Origin: Prorocentrum cordatum
Lineage: Eukaryota; Sar; Dinophyceae; Prorocentrales; Prorocentraceae
Length of the DNA: 64,000 nucleotides
Assembly: GCA_963575745.1 (NCBI GenBank)
Contig: CAUYUJ010017629.1
Span: forward strand, 1 to 64,000
Direction: 5' to 3'
Position 1 is the stretch's first letter. Every line of letters starts with the position of its first letter. This document shows positions 56,901-62,900 of this stretch, piece by piece. Made by a program: the position numbers and the translations under genes. The notes beneath the pieces were generated by a model that saw only the letters and a program-made list of their open reading frames with translations, had not been told where the DNA came from and made no database searches.

Positions 56901-59900
56901 AGGTCGACCCTGCCAAATCAAGGATACCCTCGCCTCCTGAGCTTCGCGATCCATGCCTTTTTACATTCCTACGGCAATGTGGCCTCGGAAGGGTTTTGTG
57001 TCCTCTCGCATGTCCTCTCCAATCAACCCCGACTGTAGAGGAATGCCTGCGGATAGCACGATGGCTGTACGGTAGCACGATGGCGGTGGGACCCAACTGG
57101 AACGGATCCGCCCGCCAGAAATTTTGCGCGCCCCGAGAGGTATGGCGTGAGCGAGGCGCAGCTGAGCGTCCACGTCTCCGAGGTCGCGCCCTCTGCCCGC
57201 GGGGCCAACGCGAGCGGGAGCACATCGTGGCAGGCGGATTTCGAGCTGGTCGCGGACCAGCAGACCGCGGAGCAGCACTTCGAGGCACTGGGGAATGCGA
57301 GCGCGGACCCCGCCGGCGCGGCGGCCGCCATGCAGGCCGCCTTCGCGCAGGAGGGCCTCGAACTGGTGGAGGAGTCGGTGGCCGTCTCGGAGCCGGAGAT
57401 CGCGATCGTGACCGCCACGAGGACGACGGTGAGTGCCACCGCGACGTCGGCCACGGCGACTGCGACGTCGGCGACGGCGAGTGCCACCGCGACGTCGGCT
57501 ACGGCGACGGCGACGTCGACCACGGCGACCGTCTCGTCGGCCACGGCGACGGCGACGGCGACCGCAACCTCGAGCACGACGCTGACGGGAACCTCCGTCA
57601 GCCCGACAGACGCTGGCGTCAGCGTCTCCAGCAGCACCACGACCTCCAGCACCGTCCTGGCCGCCCCAACGGCTCCACCAACCTCGCCGCCAACGTCGCC
57701 GCCCACGCCGTCGCCGACAGCGGACTACCCCGTCATCCTGTCGATGACCCACACCAGCGTTTCGACGACTACCCCTCCCGCCGATTTCGCAGGCCCGTCG
57801 GGCACGTCCACGACAACCTCCACCGCCGAGGTCCAGCACGTCGTCTCGCACAGCATGCGCATGCAGGTGTCGGACCCCGAGGGCTTCGTGTCGGACTCCA
57901 GGACCCGTGACCGCGCCAGAGCGCGCGTCGCGCGGGCATGACTCGGGGCCGATTTCCCCACATGTTCTCCAAGGGCTCCCTCGAGGGCGCGAAGTTATTC
58001 GCGCTTCGCGCTTCGCGGTCCTCGTTCCTTCTCCCCCCTCCTCCTCGTCCTCCTATTCTCCCTTTGGGAGGGCGGCGCGAGAGCGCGAAGTTATTCGCGC
58101 TTCGCGCTTCGCGCAGCGCGAAGCGCGAAGTTGGGAGCCCTAGCAGAGCGCGCGTCGCGCGGGCATGACTCGGGGCCGATTTCCCCACATGTTCTCTGGG
58201 ACGCATTCAATGACCCTCAGCAGTTCCTGCCCACGTTTCAGCACTTCCTGCCCACGCTGACCGTGGGACGACAAGAGTGCTTGTTCCTTCTTGTCGTCCC
58301 ACGGCGAGCCCACAAGATGCGTTTTGAGTGGACTGGTTTTCACTCCACCGGTAAGCGTTGGCCGTCCAGAGCGTTACAGCGTGCGGCGAGCGGAGCTCCG
58401 CCCCAGGGCATGCATGCATGCCGTTCGGCAGTCAGTACTCTGACACATTCTCCAGTGCGTGGACAGCACACCACCAGACGACGTTGGTTTGGTAGTCGAT
58501 GGTGCGCCTGATGTGTTTGTGTGTGCGTGTGAGCGAGTGTCGGGGCAAGGAACCAACAAGAACTTGCCCACGTTGAGCAGGATTCGTTGCCGGTGTCACC
58601 GCGGACGTCGATTTGGGACAGGCGCCCCCCCCCCTCAGCAGTGGCAAATCGTCGGCTTCGGCCCGCGCTCGCTGTTCAGCATCGTCCCCATTTTTTTGCC
58701 TGCCCTCCTCTCCGGGCGACAAGAGCCTCCCTCGCCTCCTCCCCCTGCTTCGTTCAGGAGCGAAAAAAGGACGTACATGAATCCACGCTGATTTGGAGAG
58801 TACGCATTGTGCGAATGTTCGTATCACGCGGCGGGTCTCGCCGATCGAGGGGCCGTGTTCATGTACATAATTGGGAGCGTGTGTCCTTCGTGGGCTCCCT
58901 ATTCATTCTCCCCCTCTCCTCGCTGGCAACTCCTGGGACTGTAAGCTCGGCATCGGCGCTGGTACATCCGCGGTCGAGCACCTTCTCGCTCGAGCATCAT
59001 CCCGCTTCATGGGCCGGGCTTGGTCCCGCGTCATCCGGCCTCAACCTGACTTCGATGTTGCGCCATCCATCTTTGATAGTCGGGCTCAGCAGCCGTTTGA
59101 TTGCTTTCACGAAGACCTCTTGGGAGTTGCCTCCTCGCTCCTCCCTCCTTTTCGCCCCCTGTAGGGAAATGCCGGAGGGCCCCGCGCGGCACCGAATAGT
59201 CGCATTGCCCAGGCGGCCTCAGGAGCGACTCCAGTGAAACCTACTGGGGTCCCGAGTTGCCGCGCGAGATCTGGAGCATGCTCCTCTCGCTTCGCGGCAG
59301 GCTCCTGTGGTCCGGACCGCGTCGAGCAGGGGCGTGGAAGGCCTCTTGGGACGGGAGTTGTTGGGAGGTTTCTTGGGGGCGTTTTGGGTTGGGGCCTCTT
59401 AGGGGGGCGTCTGGGGCGGGCCCGAACCCAATCTACTTGGTCCGAGTTCCTACTTCATGTCTCCACGTACTCCAGATTTCGTAATAAAGGGAGGGGGGTC
59501 TCGTGTCGGGGGGGGGTCTCTTCCAGGCTATCTTGGAGGGCCTGGGGGATCTGGGGACGATGTTTCGGAGGGTTCTCCCACGGGGGAGGCCTGAAATGGC
59601 TCGTCTTGGAGGGTCCAGACCCCCTCCCTTCTATTACGAAATCTGGAGTGCTTCTTTCGACTAGCGGGCACCCCCTGGGAAGGGATCGGGAGCTCTGTGG
59701 CCTCGTATCCAGCAAGTCATCCCGGAGGACGTCTGGGTTTGGTCAAACCCTCGGTTCTAGGCCTCCTAGATGGGGTCGGGGCAGATGGGGTCGGAGGATC
59801 GCGCGGCATCGCCGATACATCGACGATGCGGCTCGATGCGGAGCCCGTGTTTCCCCATGCCGACGGCGCCGATACATCGCCGGTGCATCGCCGATGCATC

Positions 59901-62900
59901 GCCGATACATCGCCGATGCATCGTCGATGCGGCGCGATCCTCCGACCCCATCTACTCCGACCCCATCTGGGAGGCCTCTATCGGTCCGAATGCGGTAGGA
60001 CCCCAGGGCCTCCGCAAACCTCGCAGGCGAGAAGCCACCCTCCACCCTGGCGAGGGTGGGAGCGCCTCGAGGGGGAGAGGCGCGATGGGGAGGAGGAGAG
60101 ATGACGCGCCTCTACTCAGTGGAGGAGGAGGAGGAGGAGGAGGAGGAGGAGGAGGAGGAGGAGGGGGGGAGGGAGGGAGGGAGGGAGGGAGGGAGGGAGG
60201 GAGGAGCGGAGGAGGAGAAGGAGGAGGAGGGAGGGAGGGGGAGGACGAGGACGAGGAGGAGGGGGAGGAGGCGGAGGAGGCGGAGGAGGAGGAGGAGGAG
60301 GAGGAGGAGGAGGTGCACCTCCCCACACTGCGCCGCTGTTCAGCCTCGCCTTTCTTGATTCTCGTTTTCGTTATTATGAGGCCCTCTTCCTTCCTCTTCC
60401 CCTCTTCCTTTCGGCATCTGTCTGCCTGTATCATCATATCACCTTCACCGAGAACCACCAGTGACCCCTGGAGCAGTGCTCCAGGGGTCACCTGGCCCTG
60501 GTTGGTCCCCCCCCCCCAGGGCTGACCGGTCCCGGGTGGGGGGATGCTACGTTCGACGAACTTTGCAGTTATCAGGAATCAGGCATCAGGACGAGGAGGA
60601 GGAGGGAATCGGGAGAAACGATAGGGGGGATAGGCATAGGGGGGGATGCATCGACCCCCAGTCGCCCATTGATCGCCGACAGGGGCCCGAGAGCCCCAAC
60701 CCGCCCAGGAAGGTGCGGATTCACTCTCGGAGGCCTATCGCCGATCCATCGGCGGTGTATCGCCGATTCCAGGTCGATGCACCCCCACTGATGCCAGTCC
60801 CCCCCCTATGGTTGCCCCTCAGGGAAGGGGGGGGTAACTATAGTGCTAGAGGTGGAGGAGCAGACCGCCGTCGTGCGGGCCGCGGCGCCGCAGACCCTAC
60901 CACCGCGCGCGGCAGCTGCGCGATGTGCACGCTCACGGCTGGCCCTGCGCCGATGTTTGCCGCGCGTCCAGCTCCGCCCCGCGGGGCCCCCGCTGGGCAG
61001 CCTTTGGGATGCTGCCAGAAGGGGGAGTGGCCGAGGTGGTGGGTTTCGTGAACGGGCGGGGACTGGCGTGCCAGGTGTGAGGAGAAGGAGGAGGAGGAGG
61101 AGGAGGAGGAGGAGGAGGAGGAGGAGGAGAGGGAGATGTAGGGATGGGAATGGGATTCGGGGGCCAATGACGTGGGCATACTGAGCAAGTTTTATACCCC
61201 ACGTGCCTGCGAACACACAAATGCCCCTGACAAACAACATAAAAGAAGTGCACACACACACACACACCCACACCCACACCCACACCCACACCCACACGCA
61301 CACGCACACGCACACGCACACGCACACGCACACGCACACGCACACGCACACGCACACGCACACGCACACGCACACACACACACACACACACGCCGCCAGC
61401 TGCACACAACCAATTACACAATGCCGACTGACATCGTAGTGGTATGGCAATCATTCGAAAAACTAGTACATTACCAGTACGCCAGAAGGCCAGATGCAAA
61501 GCGCATGCCGCGAGCGCAGGAGCCAGAGCCCATTGTCCACCGCGAGAAGCTGAGCATCGAAAAAGAGGCAGACAACGCGCGCACTGCAAAGCAGGAGGCC
61601 AATGCAAGCGAGCGTGCTTTTTCAATCACGAAGACCACGGCCGTTCGTGGACTCGGTTCCTACACAGCTCCAAGGCGTGCCACAAGCAGGACATTGACGA
61701 GAGCGAGCAACAGAAACCTCAGATAACGACACGCCTCACTGGCCGTGACGCCCCAAGCCATCCGAGGGGCACCACTATCTCGGCCTCCCGCCTGGGCGCA
61801 CGCGGTATAGGTGCCGGCGCACGCGGTATAGGTGCCGGTCCGCCGCGAGGGGAGGCACGGGCACGAAGGAGCAATTTTTTTCCCCCCTGGGCCCAACCGG
61901 GCAAACAGGGGTGACGACCGGGCTGCTACCCGCCTATTTCCCTGGGGAGGGTACCCAGCGGCACAGGTGCCGAGGAGGAGTTCTGGGAGGAGGAGGGACA
62001 CTGCTGCTGCTTTACACCCTACTCGGGGCCTGCCGCCCGGCGACCCTTCTTCGGGCCGTATCCTCAGTCTGGTGCTTTGCCCCTGGCACGCCGCGATCCG
62101 TTCGGTGCCCAGGACGCGCGCATGGTCCTACGTGGACGACCGTTCCATTAAGGCCGCCGCGGCGGTGGATCGGGACCGTGCCTTAGCGATCACTGCGGAA
62201 ATCGACCGGCGGCTTGGCTTTTCGGAGAACATTAGGAAGCGGCAGGTTTGGTCGGGCACCCAGAGCGCCGAACATTTGGGAGTGCGGGCCGCTGTCGGTG
62301 ACGCCGCGACCTGGCCCCAGCTGCCTGAGCCTCGGGACGGGTGGGGCCAGATCCGCTCCCAGGTGCGCCGGCTCCGCACGGTGCCCGGCGGGCAGCGGAC
62401 CAGGGAGTTCGCGGCCCTGATGTGCATCGCTCCTAAACACCGGTGGTCGGCTCCATTCTGCGCGATCCCGCCATGTGATCTGATCGCGCTCACGTTTCGG
62501 TCTGTTGTCCGGACTCGCTGCGCCTGGTGGTGCGCTCGGCGTTGGTACGCCGAGCGGGTTTCTTTGCACCCTGTCTTCGGTACGGCGTGCGCTGTGCTGA
62601 AGGCGGCTCGGGGGGGTCCCGCGTCGCGGTTGTTGTCGGTGGCGCTCTCGGAGCATTCTGGCGTGTTCGGGCTGCTCCCGGTCGCCGCCGGGTCGCTCCC
62701 CGAAGGCGTCTGGCTGCTTCCGGCCCCGGGGCTCGACCCCCGGGCCGCGGCGGCGGTCGCCGCTGCAGCCGCCGCTGACAGCCGCGAAGCGAGAACCCGG
62801 CACCCTGGGACCCCTCGCCCCCCCCGCAGGGCTTTCGACGCCTCGTCCGATCGCGGTCAGCACGTTCTCCGGGAGTGCGCCCGGGCGGCGCTCCTTCGCC

